Source: an uncultured Paracoccaceae bacterium (GTDB lineage: Bacteria > Pseudomonadota > Alphaproteobacteria > Rhodobacterales > Rhodobacteraceae). Taken from it: a stretch of DNA of 64,000 nt. Positions 43,948 to 52,850 of this stretch are shown here, piece after piece. The stretch covers positions 968,032 through 1,032,031 of the forward strand of contig CANMKS010000001.1 in assembly GCA_947498645.1 (NCBI GenBank), given 5' to 3'. Position 1 is the first letter of the stretch; every line of letters begins with the position of its first letter. The translations under genes were made by a program, and so were the position numbers. Under the pieces are notes generated by a model. That model saw only the letters and a program-made list of their open reading frames with translations. It did not search any database and was not told the origin of the DNA.

Positions 43948-45371
43948 GTAGGTTCGACAGTTTTATCCTGCTTGCGGAAATGCGCACAGGGTCCAATTTC
44001 CTTGAGGCGAACCTGAACATGATCGACGGCGTCACCTGTCATGGTGAGGCGTTTAATCCGTCATTTGTTGGTTATCCCAAAACGGACAAGCTGTTGGGCT
44101 TTGATCGTGAGGCGCGTGAGAAAGACCCCCATGCGTTGTTGGAGAAGATAAGGCAGAGCGACACTCTGGGTGGCTTTCGTTTCTTCAATGACCACGATCC
44201 GCGGGTGTTGAGTACCTGCATTGATGATCAGAGATGCGCCAAGATTATCCTGACGCGCAACCCCGTCGACAGTTTTATCAGCTGGAAAATTGCACAGGCC
44301 ACCGGACAGTGGAAGCTGACCAATGCCACCCATGCCAAATCGCACCAGGTGGCGTTTGATCCGCAGGCGTTTGAGGCGCATCTGGACGCGATCCAGACCT
44401 TTCAGGTGCGGGTGCAGCGGGCCTTGCAGGTATCGGGCCAGACTGCGTTCTATATCAACTACGATGATTTGCGCGACGTTGATGTCATCAACGGGCTGGC
44501 GCAGTTTCTTGGTGCAGAGGGGCGCTTGCCAAACATCAACAAGAAGTTGAAAAAGCAAAACCCTGCGCCGTTGGACCAGAAGGTCAGTAACTTTGACGAG
44601 ATGCAGGATGCGCTGCGCCAGTTGGATCGGTTTGATTTGGGGCGCACCCCGCATTTCGAACCTACGCGCGGCCCCGCCGTGCCCACCTATGTGGCCGCAG
44701 CACAGACAGGGTTGCTATATATGCCGTTGCGGTCAGGGCCAGATGCAGCTGTAAGCGACTGGCTGGCTGCGCTGGATGGTGTGGACACGGACCGGCTCCG
44801 GACCAAATTCTCGCAAAAAACCTTGCGGAACTGGCAATCCGACCGTCGCCCGCATCGCAGCTTTACCGTCTTGCGCCATCCGGTTGCGCGGGCGCATGCG
44901 GCGTTCTGTGATCGCATTCTGGGCGACGGACCGGGCAGTTTTCCTGAAATCAAGGCCAACCTGCGCAAAGTGCATAAGCTGCCGTTACCTGAGCACACGC
45001 CAAACCTGACTGACCCCGACTACGACATTGCTGGTCACAAGGCGGCTTTTGATGGGTTCCTGGCGTTCCTGCGAAACAACCTTGCTGGGCAAACCAGCAT
45101 TCGGGTTGATCCGGCATGGGCCGGTCAATTGACCTTGCTACAAGGTATCGCGCAGCTTGCGCCGCCTGATATGATCTTGCGGGAAGAGACGTTGGTAGAC
45201 GGCTTGACCGTGTTGGCCGCGCAGGTCGGACGAGATGCGCCAGAGCTGGGCGATACTGATCATCCGCAGACCGGGCTGTTGCGTCAGATATATGATCGCA
45301 GCACTGAAAAAGCAGCACGCGCAGCTTACGCTCGCGACTATACCGTATTTGGATTTGAAGACTGGACCTAA
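43944..45371 (+). CDS. Sulfotransferase with two sulfotransferase-like domains
   Basis: This 475-residue protein transfers sulfate from PAPS, probably to a glycan. The N-terminal domain (about 1-240) is NodH-like, with the PAPS 5'-phosphosulfate loop LLAEMRTGSNFLEANL and the 3'-phosphate site IILTRNPVDSFISWKI. A second domain (about 250-475) repeats the theme less well: YMPLRSGPDAAVSDWLAAL in place of the 5' loop, and FTVLRHPVARAHAAFCDRIL for the 3' site, as in Sulfotransfer_2 proteins. The second domain may be inactive or have another acceptor. It is the last of four overlapping genes and converges with ptsN, overlapping by 4 bases. Confidence 0.83.
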   Translation: MSRFDSFILLAEMRTGSNFLEANLNMIDGVTCHGEAFNPSFVGYPKTDKLLGFDREAREKDPHALLEKIRQSDTLGGFRFFNDHDPRVLSTCIDDQRCAKIILTRNPVDSFISWKIAQATGQWKLTNATHAKSHQVAFDPQAFEAHLDAIQTFQVRVQRALQVSGQTAFYINYDDLRDVDVINGLAQFLGAEGRLPNINKKLKKQNPAPLDQKVSNFDEMQDALRQLDRFDLGRTPHFEPTRGPAVPTYVAAAQTGLLYMPLRSGPDAAVSDWLAALDGVDTDRLRTKFSQKTLRNWQSDRRPHRSFTVLRHPVARAHAAFCDRILGDGPGSFPEIKANLRKVHKLPLPEHTPNLTDPDYDIAGHKAAFDGFLAFLRNNLAGQTSIRVDPAWAGQLTLLQGIAQLAPPDMILREETLVDGLTVLAAQVGRDAPELGDTDHPQTGLLRQIYDRSTEKAARAAYARDYTVFGFEDWT

Positions 45372-45832
45372 GCGGCTTGCGAAGACTGCACTTCGGTCAG
45401 AATCGCATGAAGCGTGTTTGAATCGCTGTTTGCGCGCAGTTTGGCGCAAATGCCGTTGTCGCGCAGGGTCCGCGAGACAAGTGCGAGTGCCTTGAGGTGA
45501 TCAACACCAGCGTTCTCGGGAGCAATCAGAGCAAAAACCAGATCAACCGGCTGTCGGTCAACTGAATCAAAGCTGAGTGGCTTTTCAAGGCGCACGAACA
45601 AGCCAATCACCTGATCGACGTCGGCTAGGCGTGCATGGGGCAGTGCAACACCCTGCCCCACACCTGTTGGACCCAGACCTTCGCGTTCGATCAGCGCATC
45701 AATCACGCTGCCCGCGTTCAGGCCATGGCTGGCCTCAGCCAGTTCGCCAAGATCATGAAAGAGCCGCTTCTTGCTGGTGCAAGATGCAATAGATTTGACC
45801 GCATTCGGGTTGAGGAGTGTGCCAAGTTGCAT
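45368..45832 (-). CDS. ptsN: Nitrogen PTS protein EIIA-Ntr
   Basis: PtsN is the terminal phosphoacceptor of the nitrogen-related phosphotransferase chain and a regulator of K+, carbon and stress responses. The 154-residue protein has the phosphorylated His in GVALPHARLADVDQ near residue 65 and the typical EIIA end ALVSRTLRDNG. It lies downstream of hpf in the lptAB-hpf-ptsN order. The final gene of the run, it converges with the sulfotransferase. Confidence 0.93.
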   Translation of the reverse strand: MQLGTLLNPNAVKSIASCTSKKRLFHDLGELAEASHGLNAGSVIDALIEREGLGPTGVGQGVALPHARLADVDQVIGLFVRLEKPLSFDSVDRQPVDLVFALIAPENAGVDHLKALALVSRTLRDNGICAKLRANSDSNTLHAILTEVQSSQAA

Positions 45833-45861
45833 TGCGCGTAGCTCTCGTTAGTTTGTTGGAC

Positions 45862-46437
45862 TTACCCGGATGTCCGGGGGTCGATCCAGCCAATATTTCC
45901 ATCGTCGCGTCGGTACACGACGTTGATTCCACTATGTTTTTCGTTCCGAAAGACTAGAACTGGTGAGCTTGCGATTTCCATCTGCATGACAGCTTCACCA
46001 ACCGAGAGAGATGGAATTTTTGTTTCCATCTCGGCGACAATCATCGCCGTTACCGTGTCTTGTTCAGCCTCATCCGACTCATCTCTTGGAGCGAGGATAT
46101 ATGATCCGGCATCTGAAAGTTCAACAGGTTGTGAACGTTCTTTGTGATGGTCCTTGAGGCGGCGTTTGTAGCGGCGCAACTGCTTGTCCATCTTCTCGGA
46201 ACTTGCATCAAATGCGGCGTAAATTTCATGCGCTTTCCCAGTGGCTTGCGCGTTCAGACCGGTCGATAGATGCACAACGGATTCGCAGACGTATTCGTTG
46301 CCTGACTTAGAAAAAACCACATTCGCTTCGGTCGGTCGGCCGGCATATTTGCTCAGCATGTCGTCCAGTTCGGTGCGCACATGGGTTTGCAGGGCCGCGC
46401 CAATGTCGATTTGCTTTCCGCTGATTTGGTAACGCAT
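45862..46437 (-). CDS. hpf: Ribosome hibernation promoting factor, long form
   Basis: Hpf binds the decoding centre of idle 70S ribosomes. At 191 residues this is the long form: the N-terminal domain (1-~105, MRYQISGKQIDIGAALQTHV ... KMDKQLRRYKRRLKDHHKE) is followed by a linker and the C-terminal dimerisation domain (ASSPVLVFRNEKHSGINVVYRRDDGNIGWIDPR), which joins two ribosomes into 100S dimers. A strong AAAGGAG site precedes the ATG. In most proteobacteria rpoN lies between lptB and hpf; here the 236-base gap holds no such gene. Confidence 0.94.
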   Translation of the reverse strand: MRYQISGKQIDIGAALQTHVRTELDDMLSKYAGRPTEANVVFSKSGNEYVCESVVHLSTGLNAQATGKAHEIYAAFDASSEKMDKQLRRYKRRLKDHHKERSQPVELSDAGSYILAPRDESDEAEQDTVTAMIVAEMETKIPSLSVGEAVMQMEIASSPVLVFRNEKHSGINVVYRRDDGNIGWIDPRTSG

Positions 46438-46673
46438 CGTTTCTCCTTTATTGGGTCATGACGGCGTGATCGCTAGGCCTGCCAAAGCAGTCAGTTATCG
46501 GTCCGTTATGTGAGTGGTTGGTGATAACGTCCTGATTTTATTTGCTTTACCGACGGCATTCGGCGGAGCGCCGACAGACGTGCGGGAAAAGATCTCGGGT
46601 CAGTCATCATAGGTATTTGGCGATGAATCCCCCGGTGTTGTCAATGATGCAGTCGCGGGTTGGCCGAAAAGAA

Positions 46674-47435
46674 TCAGTTCACTCGGAAATTATTGCCAAG
46701 ATAGACCCGGCGCACGTTTTCGTCTGCGATCACTTCCTGTGTGGTTCCGCTCATCAACACCTTGCCGTCGTGCAGGATGTACGCACGGTCCACGATCTGC
46801 AGTGTTTCCTGCACGTTATGATCCGTAATCAGCACGCCGATGCCCCGGTTCTTGAGGTCTGCCACCAGATGCCGGATTTCTCCAACCGCAATCGGATCAA
46901 CCCCGGCAAAGGGTTCATCCAGCAGGACATATTTTGGCCCTGCGGCAAGGCAACGTGCAATTTCAACCCGGCGGCGTTCACCACCCGAAAGCGCTAGGGC
47001 CGAGGCACGACGCAGATGCTCAATCGAAAATTCGGATAGCAATTCTTCGAGCCTTTCGCGTCGGCGGTGCTTGCTCTGTACTGCAATTTCAAGGATCGAC
47101 ATGATGTTGTCTTCAACGGTCATACCGCGAAAAATGGACATTTCCTGCGGCAGGTAACCGATACCCAGTTGGGCCCGGCGATACATTGGCAGCGTCGTCA
47201 CCTCGCGCCCGTCGATCACGACGCGCCCACCTTCGGGTGTCACAAGCCCCGCGATAGAATAAAAGCAGGTCGTTTTGCCAGAGCCGTTTGGCCCCAACAG
47301 TGCCACAACCTCACCCCGGCCAAGATCTATACTGACGTCGCGGATCACCGGCCGCTTGCGATAGCTTTTGCGCAGATTGCTGATGTGCAATCCAACGTCG
47401 CCATCTTGGACGGAAAGTGTGGGCGCATCTGGCAT
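46674..47435 (-). CDS. lptB: LPS export ABC transporter ATPase LptB
   Basis: LptB powers extraction of LPS from the inner membrane with LptFG. The 253-residue ATPase has Walker A LLGPNGSGKTTCFYSI near residue 54, signature ALSGGERRRVEIARCLA near 150 and Walker B YVLLDEPFAGVDPIAVGEI near 170, all typical of LptB. The start shares one base with the lptA stop (TAATG). LptFG are not in the window. Confidence 0.96.
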   Translation of the reverse strand: MPDAPTLSVQDGDVGLHISNLRKSYRKRPVIRDVSIDLGRGEVVALLGPNGSGKTTCFYSIAGLVTPEGGRVVIDGREVTTLPMYRRAQLGIGYLPQEMSIFRGMTVEDNIMSILEIAVQSKHRRRERLEELLSEFSIEHLRRASALALSGGERRRVEIARCLAAGPKYVLLDEPFAGVDPIAVGEIRHLVADLKNRGIGVLITDHNVQETLQIVDRAYILHDGKVLMSGTTQEVIADENVRRVYLGNNFRVN

Positions 47436-47920
47436 CAGTTATCGCCTTGCTGAAGTACTGTGCGGACACGGCCTGTCATAGTTGCGGTGCCGTCATTGAC
47501 GTTAATGATCATCTCTTCGGCTGATATGGCGCTTGCGCCCTGTGTTAACAATACTTCGCCGCGCAAAGACAGAAGCCCGGTTTCAATATCATAGTCTGCG
47601 CTTTGCGCTTCTGCTGCTTCTGCCGCTGTCACAAAGGTGACCCCGCCGGACGCAATCAATCGCGCAATTTGTGACGTGTCGGTGCCATAGACTACCTCAA
47701 CCCGTTCGGCCGTCAGGCGCAGATCGCCCTGCCCGATAAAGACATCGCCCTCGAACACGGCGACGCCCGTGTCCTGATCTACCGACAGACTGTCAGAGGT
47801 GACTTCGATCGCCGCTGTCGTATCAACCGTCATGCCGCCAAGGTTGACGTTTGTTTGCGCAGCAAGGCCGCCTGCGGCCGCGACACAAAGCGATGCGCTC
47901 AGCAAAATCTGTTTCAGCAT
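47435..47920 (-). CDS. lptA: LPS transport periplasmic protein LptA
   Basis: LptA forms the periplasmic beta-jellyroll bridge for LPS between LptC and LptD. The 161-residue product has signal peptide MLKQILLSASLCVAAAGGLAAQ, and the OstA core EVTSDSLSVDQDTGVAVFEGDVFIGQGDLRLTAERVEV. I prefer the ATG at 47920 because AAGGA lies 8 bases ahead; a GTG at 47941 that overlaps the lptC stop is also possible. The gene is coupled to lptB. Confidence 0.9.
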   Translation of the reverse strand: MLKQILLSASLCVAAAGGLAAQTNVNLGGMTVDTTAAIEVTSDSLSVDQDTGVAVFEGDVFIGQGDLRLTAERVEVVYGTDTSQIARLIASGGVTFVTAAEAAEAQSADYDIETGLLSLRGEVLLTQGASAISAEEMIINVNDGTATMTGRVRTVLQQGDN

Positions 47921-47937
47921 CTGGTGTCGATCCTTTT

Positions 47938-48540
47938 TCACGGCGTTTGGGGATTATATAGCAGGCGCACCCCATTGGTGAACAGCATCTGCTGACCCAA
48001 CTCATCCGATGCGACCGTGAACGTGACATTTCCCGCGGTCAGTTCACCAAAGGGCGCGCGGATTTCCAACAGCCCAAGGGACTCCATGACGCCGGTATTC
48101 AGATCCGCGATCAGGCCGTTTGTTTCCATTCTGTAGCCCGTGGATGTCTCTAATCGTGCCAGGCCAAGGAATTGCGCAATCCGTTTGCGCCCTTCGATTT
48201 CGCCCAGCGGCGCCGTCACCTGCACAAAACTGCCATCAGTGTTGTCCATGCGCAGAAAAACGTCGTCAACACTGACGGTATCTGGTTCGGTGCTGTCAGG
48301 TCGGGCGGATTTGGCCGAGATGACAACGACTGCTCCATCGTCTGTGACACCGGAAAATTCGGGCGCGGACACCCGCTGTTCGCGGGCAATGCGCGCGACT
48401 TCTTCCAAGTCAATGTCAGTCGGCTGTGCCGGGGTGCGGGCAAACAAGAATAATGTCGAAAGCAGTGCAAGCGCGCAAAGCGGGAGCAGGATCTTTGCCC
48501 ATCCCACAATTTGCGAATGCAGGTTGCTTGTGTCGGTCAT
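47938..48540 (-). CDS. lptC: LPS export system protein LptC
   Basis: LptC is the membrane-anchored protein that passes LPS from LptBFG to LptA. The 200-residue product has one N-terminal transmembrane helix (about 17-35, ILLPLCALALLSTLFLFA) and a periplasmic domain (FSGVTDDGAVVVISAKSARPD ... LETSTGYRMETNGLIADLNTGVMES) with the LptA-like pattern. The ATG at 48540 fits; it lies two bases after the kdsD stop. A longer frame upstream lies within kdsD and is rejected. Confidence 0.9.
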   Translation of the reverse strand: MTDTSNLHSQIVGWAKILLPLCALALLSTLFLFARTPAQPTDIDLEEVARIAREQRVSAPEFSGVTDDGAVVVISAKSARPDSTEPDTVSVDDVFLRMDNTDGSFVQVTAPLGEIEGRKRIAQFLGLARLETSTGYRMETNGLIADLNTGVMESLGLLEIRAPFGELTAGNVTFTVASDELGQQMLFTNGVRLLYNPQTP

Positions 48541-48542
48541 CG

Positions 48543-49511
48543 TCAGATGATGCCTGCGCGCAGGCAGTCGTGGATATGTAGTATCCCGGCCGCTTTGCCG
48601 TTCGTGTCTGGCTGCACAGCGAAGAGGCATGTAATCTTTCGGGCGTTCATCAGCGCAACCGCCTCTTCGGCCAATGCGCTTGGGGATACAGTGGTAGGTT
48701 CAACCGTCATCACGTCGCGCGCCGCGTGATCCAGCAGCCCGGCCATGTGGCGTCGCAAATCGCCATCAGTGATCACACCGATCAAGGCCCCATCCATATC
48801 TGTCACGCCAACGACGCCAAACCCCTTTTGGCTGATCACCAAAAGCACCTCACCCATAGGGGTGTCGCCTGTCACCAAGGGCATCGCATCGCCCGTATGC
48901 ATCAGGTCAGAGACCTTGGACAGCTGCGCACCCAGTTTGCCGCCGGGGTGGAATTCGCGAAAATTCTCGGGCGTGAATGCGCGATGCTCCATCAATGCGA
49001 CGGCCAATGCGTCACCCAAGGCAAGCGTCATTGTCGTAGACACAGTGGGCACAACGCCTGTGCCGCAAGCTTCGCCCAGATTGGGTAGGATAATGGCGAC
49101 ATCGGCGCGCTGCAAAAGCGTGCTCTGTTGTTTGGCGGCGACACCGATCATCGGAATGCCAAAGCGACGAGTGTAGGCAACCAGATCGGCCAGTTCGGGC
49201 GTTTCGCCGGAATTTGACAGGACCAACACCACATCGCCGCGCGTCATCATGCCAAGGTCGCCATGGCTCGCCTCAGCGGGGTGTACGAAATGCGCGGGCG
49301 TCCCGGTGCTGGCGAAAGTTGCAGCGATCTTGCGGGCGATATGCCCCGATTTACCCATGCCGCTGACGATCACGCGCCCTTTGGCATTCAGCAGCAAATC
49401 AACGGCTTGTGCAAAACTGTCGCCCAACTGGTCAGCAAGCGTGTTGAGCGCCTCCGCCTCTTGCCGGATCACCCTTTGCGCTGTGGCGTGGAGTTTCGCG
49501 GGATCAGTCAT
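48543..49511 (-). CDS. kdsD: Arabinose-5-phosphate isomerase (KdsD/KpsF)
   Basis: This enzyme interconverts ribulose-5-phosphate and arabinose-5-phosphate, the first step to Kdo. The 322-residue protein has an SIS domain (about 30-175: VIVSGMGKSGHIARKIAATFASTGTPA, DVVLVLSNSGETPEL) and two CBS domains (about 205-322: LMHTGDAMPLVTGDTPMGEVLL and VMTVEPTTVSPSALAEEAVALM). It sits between the RNase D-like gene and lptC, linking Kdo supply to LPS transport. The KdsB-like gene 10 kb away would use the product of this pathway. Confidence 0.95.
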   Translation of the reverse strand: MTDPAKLHATAQRVIRQEAEALNTLADQLGDSFAQAVDLLLNAKGRVIVSGMGKSGHIARKIAATFASTGTPAHFVHPAEASHGDLGMMTRGDVVLVLSNSGETPELADLVAYTRRFGIPMIGVAAKQQSTLLQRADVAIILPNLGEACGTGVVPTVSTTMTLALGDALAVALMEHRAFTPENFREFHPGGKLGAQLSKVSDLMHTGDAMPLVTGDTPMGEVLLVISQKGFGVVGVTDMDGALIGVITDGDLRRHMAGLLDHAARDVMTVEPTTVSPSALAEEAVALMNARKITCLFAVQPDTNGKAAGILHIHDCLRAGII

Positions 49512-50122
49512 GAATGTGCAAAAATGTCGGTCTCTGGCCAGCCGGCCAGATCCAGCTCTGCGCGGGTGGGCAGAAAGTCAAAACAGCTCTGCGCGATTTC
49601 GGTGCGCCCCTCGCGGGTCAGGATCACGTCGAATTTGTCTTTGAGCTGGTGGAGATAAAGAACGTCCGAGGCAGCATAATCAAGCTGCGCCGCCGATAAT
49701 GTCTCTGCACCCCAATCGCTTTGCTGTTGGTGCTTTGAAATGTCGATGCCAAGGAGTTCCTGAAGCAGGTTCTTCAGCCCGTGCCGATCCGTATATGTGC
49801 GCACGAGTCGCGAGGCGATCTTGGTGCAATAGACCGGTGCTGTGCGGGCACCGAAGCTGTGCATCAGGGCCGCGATGTCAAACCGGCCAAAGTGAAAAAT
49901 CTTGAGCACATCAGGATTCTCAAGCATGGCACAAAGATTGGGTGCGGTGGTTTGGCCTTTGGCCACTTGGACAAGATGACATTCACCGTCGCCGCCCGAC
50001 ATCTGGATCAGGCAAAGCCTGTCACGGTGCGGGTTCAGCCCCATGGTTTCACAGTCGATGGCGACGACAGGTCCAAGATCAAGCCCGTCGGGCAGATCGT
50101 TTTGATAAAGATGGTTGGCCAT
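49508..50122 (-). CDS. RNase D-like 3'-5' exoribonuclease
   Basis: This 204-residue single-domain DEDDy exonuclease has motif I DCETMGLNPHRDRL near residue 24, motif II FHFGRFDIAALMH near 78 and motif III YAASDVLYLHQL near 155 with the Tyr of the DEDDy type. It lacks the HRDC domains of full RNase D, as is usual for the short alphaproteobacterial form. It probably trims tRNA or other RNA 3' ends. The stop overlaps the kdsD start by 4 bases; it heads the kdsD-lpt-hpf-ptsN run. Confidence 0.92.
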   Translation of the reverse strand: MANHLYQNDLPDGLDLGPVVAIDCETMGLNPHRDRLCLIQMSGGDGECHLVQVAKGQTTAPNLCAMLENPDVLKIFHFGRFDIAALMHSFGARTAPVYCTKIASRLVRTYTDRHGLKNLLQELLGIDISKHQQQSDWGAETLSAAQLDYAASDVLYLHQLKDKFDVILTREGRTEIAQSCFDFLPTRAELDLAGWPETDIFAHS

Positions 50123-50215
50123 TGCGTGCCCTTTCGGCCTGTGCTGTTGGCATTTCAGATACGGTGTCCCACCCCAATCCTCAAGGGCGCATCATCCACA
50201 ACCTGAATCACGATG

Positions 50216-52258
50216 TCAGGCGGATTTCGCCAGATCCTGATTGATGATGAGTGCTTTGCCCACGTTCGCCTGAAGCCAGTTTTGAAACTCATCTGCGGGC
50301 ATTGGTCTGCCAAACCCATAGCCTTGCGCGACGGCGCAGCCGCGATCATTGAGGTGTTTGGCCTGCGTCGCCTCTTCGACGCCCTCTGCGATAACGAGCA
50401 ATCCCAGCTCGGCGGCCAATGCCAGAACAGCCCTTACAATGCTGTCAGCCCCATGGTCAGGCAGAGGGCTGACCAGCGATCGGTCAAGTTTGAGCCCCGA
50501 AAGCGGAAGCTGGGCAAGTCTTGAGAGTGACGCGAACCCGGTGCCAAAGTCATCCAACTCAACGGCGACGCCGGATTCGGCCAGACCGTCGATATTGATC
50601 GCCACCATATCGTCATCACCCCCGATAAATGTTGTTTCAAGCAGTTCGACGATCACCTGATCCGCCTCTAACCCCGAGCGCTGCAAGATCAACAAAAACT
50701 GTTCCAGAAAATGTGGGTCCGCGATTGTGTCGGGCGCTACATTGAGCGAGATGCAAGGCTTCCAGATACCCTCGTCCTGCCAAGCCCGCGCATAACGCAA
50801 AGCAGCGCTCCAGACAGCGTGATCAAGATCAATCATCAATCCCGCACGTTCGGCGGCAGGCAGGAAATGAAACGGAGAAAGCAGCCCGCGGGTCGGATGC
50901 CGCCATCGGGCGAGCACTTCTGCCCCGTGCAGGCGACCGTCTGACAGCCGTACCTGTGGTTGGAACCAAGGTTCGATTTCACCGTTTTTGAGCGCATCAA
51001 TCAGCTCGATCTGCAGGGACTGGAAGCAGTACTGCTCTGTTTGTAGATCGGTCGTAAACATGTGTGCGGTCTTGCCGCCAGCCGCCTTCGCAGATTGCAA
51101 GGCGACGGCGGCATCCGCGACGGGTTGGAGCGGCCCACAGGTTTGTGGCCCCACGGTAAGATAGCCGATGCTGGCCTTTGTGGGGACGCGCCGCCCCTTG
51201 ATCATGAAAGGCTGATCAAGCGAAGCCATTACACGCCCGATGATAACTTTGGCTGGCTCAGCCGAAATGAGCACGAATTCATCATTGCCCATATACGCCA
51301 CGAAATCTTCTTCATCGATACAGCTTTGCAGGGCTCGGCCGACCGCGACCAAGAGCGCATCTCCGTAGTCAGCGCCAAGTGTATCATTCACGGTTTTGAA
51401 GTCGTCCAGCCCCACCATGAGCAGCGCGCTTTCATGAATGCTTTTGTCGGCCAAAGCATTGGTTATGAACTCGGTCAGACTTTTGCGGTTGGGCAAATCC
51501 GTCAATGGATCATGTCCAACCATATGGGCGAGCTTTGCATTCATTTCATCGAGCTTCGCATCGGATTTGCGCAAGATGGTTGCCTGCCGCCGCACCTTGC
51601 GGAAAGTCGATCTCGCCAATCGGTGGGCAGGCAGGAAGATCAACAGGACCTCAGCCAACAACACAGCAGCGGAAACGAAGAACAATGCCAGCCTGCGCCC
51701 TAATATTCTTTGTGAATCGATTGCCAGCTGATTGGATATGAGGGACGACAGCAAGGTGAGCTCTTGCTGCAATCCGCCACTGACGAATTGATCCTGCAGG
51801 TGCGTCAGTGCTTCGGTTTGCTGCGGACCGGTTGCTTGTGCAACTTGTCCGGCAAGTGCGGCAAACCTGCGAAGTTCATGATACAGCGGCGCGTCGCCCC
51901 CAAATAGGCGTTGCTGAACGGTTGCGGGCAGATCACCGCTATTTGCGATGGAGTGCTGCAAGTCCTGGAAATGAACAATCGCTTTGGTGAGTTGCCGGCT
52001 GTCGGCCGCATTTCCAACAACAAATTCAGAGGCCATTTCAACAACTGTTTGAGCATGAAGCAATTGCAGTGTGCTCATTTCAATGGCTTCGGACGCTTGA
52101 TGTCCGCTTTTTGCCTCAGCCCGATCAAGCAGGTGGCTGCCGACCATCAGGCCAACTAAGGCCGATATCGCCACACAGTAGTGAACCCACAGCCGTTCAG
52201 GGTTGCGCAGTTCTATGCGCGCAAGAACACGTCTTGCCTGCCTCAAAACTGCAATCAT
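50216..52258 (-). CDS. Membrane GGDEF/EAL protein, likely c-di-GMP phosphodiesterase
   Basis: This 680-residue signalling protein has a transmembrane helix near 28-46, a periplasmic helical sensor (~50-180) and a second helix near 190-210. The GGDEF domain follows (~245-410) with its motif reading GNDEF (YMGNDEFVLI), so cyclase activity is doubtful. The EAL domain (~425-670) has AEVLARWRHP (EVL for EAL), SLNVAPDTIAD, ELLETTF, LDDFGTGFASLSRL and AEGVEE, the residues needed for c-di-GMP cleavage. It may thus bind GTP in the GGDEF part to tune the phosphodiesterase. It stands alone between the RNase D-like gene and the GNAT-HD pair. Confidence 0.9.
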   Translation of the reverse strand: MIAVLRQARRVLARIELRNPERLWVHYCVAISALVGLMVGSHLLDRAEAKSGHQASEAIEMSTLQLLHAQTVVEMASEFVVGNAADSRQLTKAIVHFQDLQHSIANSGDLPATVQQRLFGGDAPLYHELRRFAALAGQVAQATGPQQTEALTHLQDQFVSGGLQQELTLLSSLISNQLAIDSQRILGRRLALFFVSAAVLLAEVLLIFLPAHRLARSTFRKVRRQATILRKSDAKLDEMNAKLAHMVGHDPLTDLPNRKSLTEFITNALADKSIHESALLMVGLDDFKTVNDTLGADYGDALLVAVGRALQSCIDEEDFVAYMGNDEFVLISAEPAKVIIGRVMASLDQPFMIKGRRVPTKASIGYLTVGPQTCGPLQPVADAAVALQSAKAAGGKTAHMFTTDLQTEQYCFQSLQIELIDALKNGEIEPWFQPQVRLSDGRLHGAEVLARWRHPTRGLLSPFHFLPAAERAGLMIDLDHAVWSAALRYARAWQDEGIWKPCISLNVAPDTIADPHFLEQFLLILQRSGLEADQVIVELLETTFIGGDDDMVAINIDGLAESGVAVELDDFGTGFASLSRLAQLPLSGLKLDRSLVSPLPDHGADSIVRAVLALAAELGLLVIAEGVEEATQAKHLNDRGCAVAQGYGFGRPMPADEFQNWLQANVGKALIINQDLAKSA

Positions 52259-52361
52259 CTCGGACCATTCCCGCGAAACTCTCGCAGAACGGTACCATTT
52301 GACAGCTTAAAAGATCGTTGAAGCCTGCGTTATTTTTGGGCTTTTGATTGCGGTCCAGACC

Positions 52362-52850
52362 CTAAAGGTCGAGCCGCTTCCGGATCCGGTCCACACGTGT
52401 GCCATCACGCAGTGGCGCGTCCACCAGCCGATCATAGTCCACAAAGCCCAACCCGCCATAGTACCGCAATCCTGGCACATTATCGGCGCGGATAGTTGCG
52501 TCGATGGTTTTGACGCCAGCCGCGCGGGCGGTCGCGCGACTGGCTTTGAAAAGCTGCTGCCCGATGCCCTGACCCGCCGCCTCAATCGCAACAAAGCTTG
52601 CGATCACAGCCCAGCCATCTGGCATTGGCGATATTCGCTTTGGCCAACCAACCCATTGAAAGCCAAGCACGTTGCTGCCCTTTTTGGCGACGTGGCAGCA
52701 CACCAATTCGGGCGGCGCGATGTAGTGCCGCATCATATTGTCTGCGTCATAGAGCGTCTGACGGGCAGTTGTGCCCCCGCGTTCAATAATAGCGTTAAGA
52801 AGCGCGGTCATGCCGGGCGCGTCGCCCGAGGTGGCGGGGGCGATGATCAT
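52362..52850 (-). CDS. GNAT family N-acetyltransferase
   Basis: This 162-residue acetyltransferase has the acetyl-CoA loop in FVAIEAAGQGIGQQLFKASRATARAAG (motif A QGIGQ, near residue 95) and the ending YYGGLGFVDYDRLVD. The substrate is unknown. Its start overlaps the HD-domain gene by 4 bases, so they are translated together. Confidence 0.82.
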   Translation of the reverse strand: MIIAPATSGDAPGMTALLNAIIERGGTTARQTLYDADNMMRHYIAPPELVCCHVAKKGSNVLGFQWVGWPKRISPMPDGWAVIASFVAIEAAGQGIGQQLFKASRATARAAGVKTIDATIRADNVPGLRYYGGLGFVDYDRLVDAPLRDGTRVDRIRKRLDL

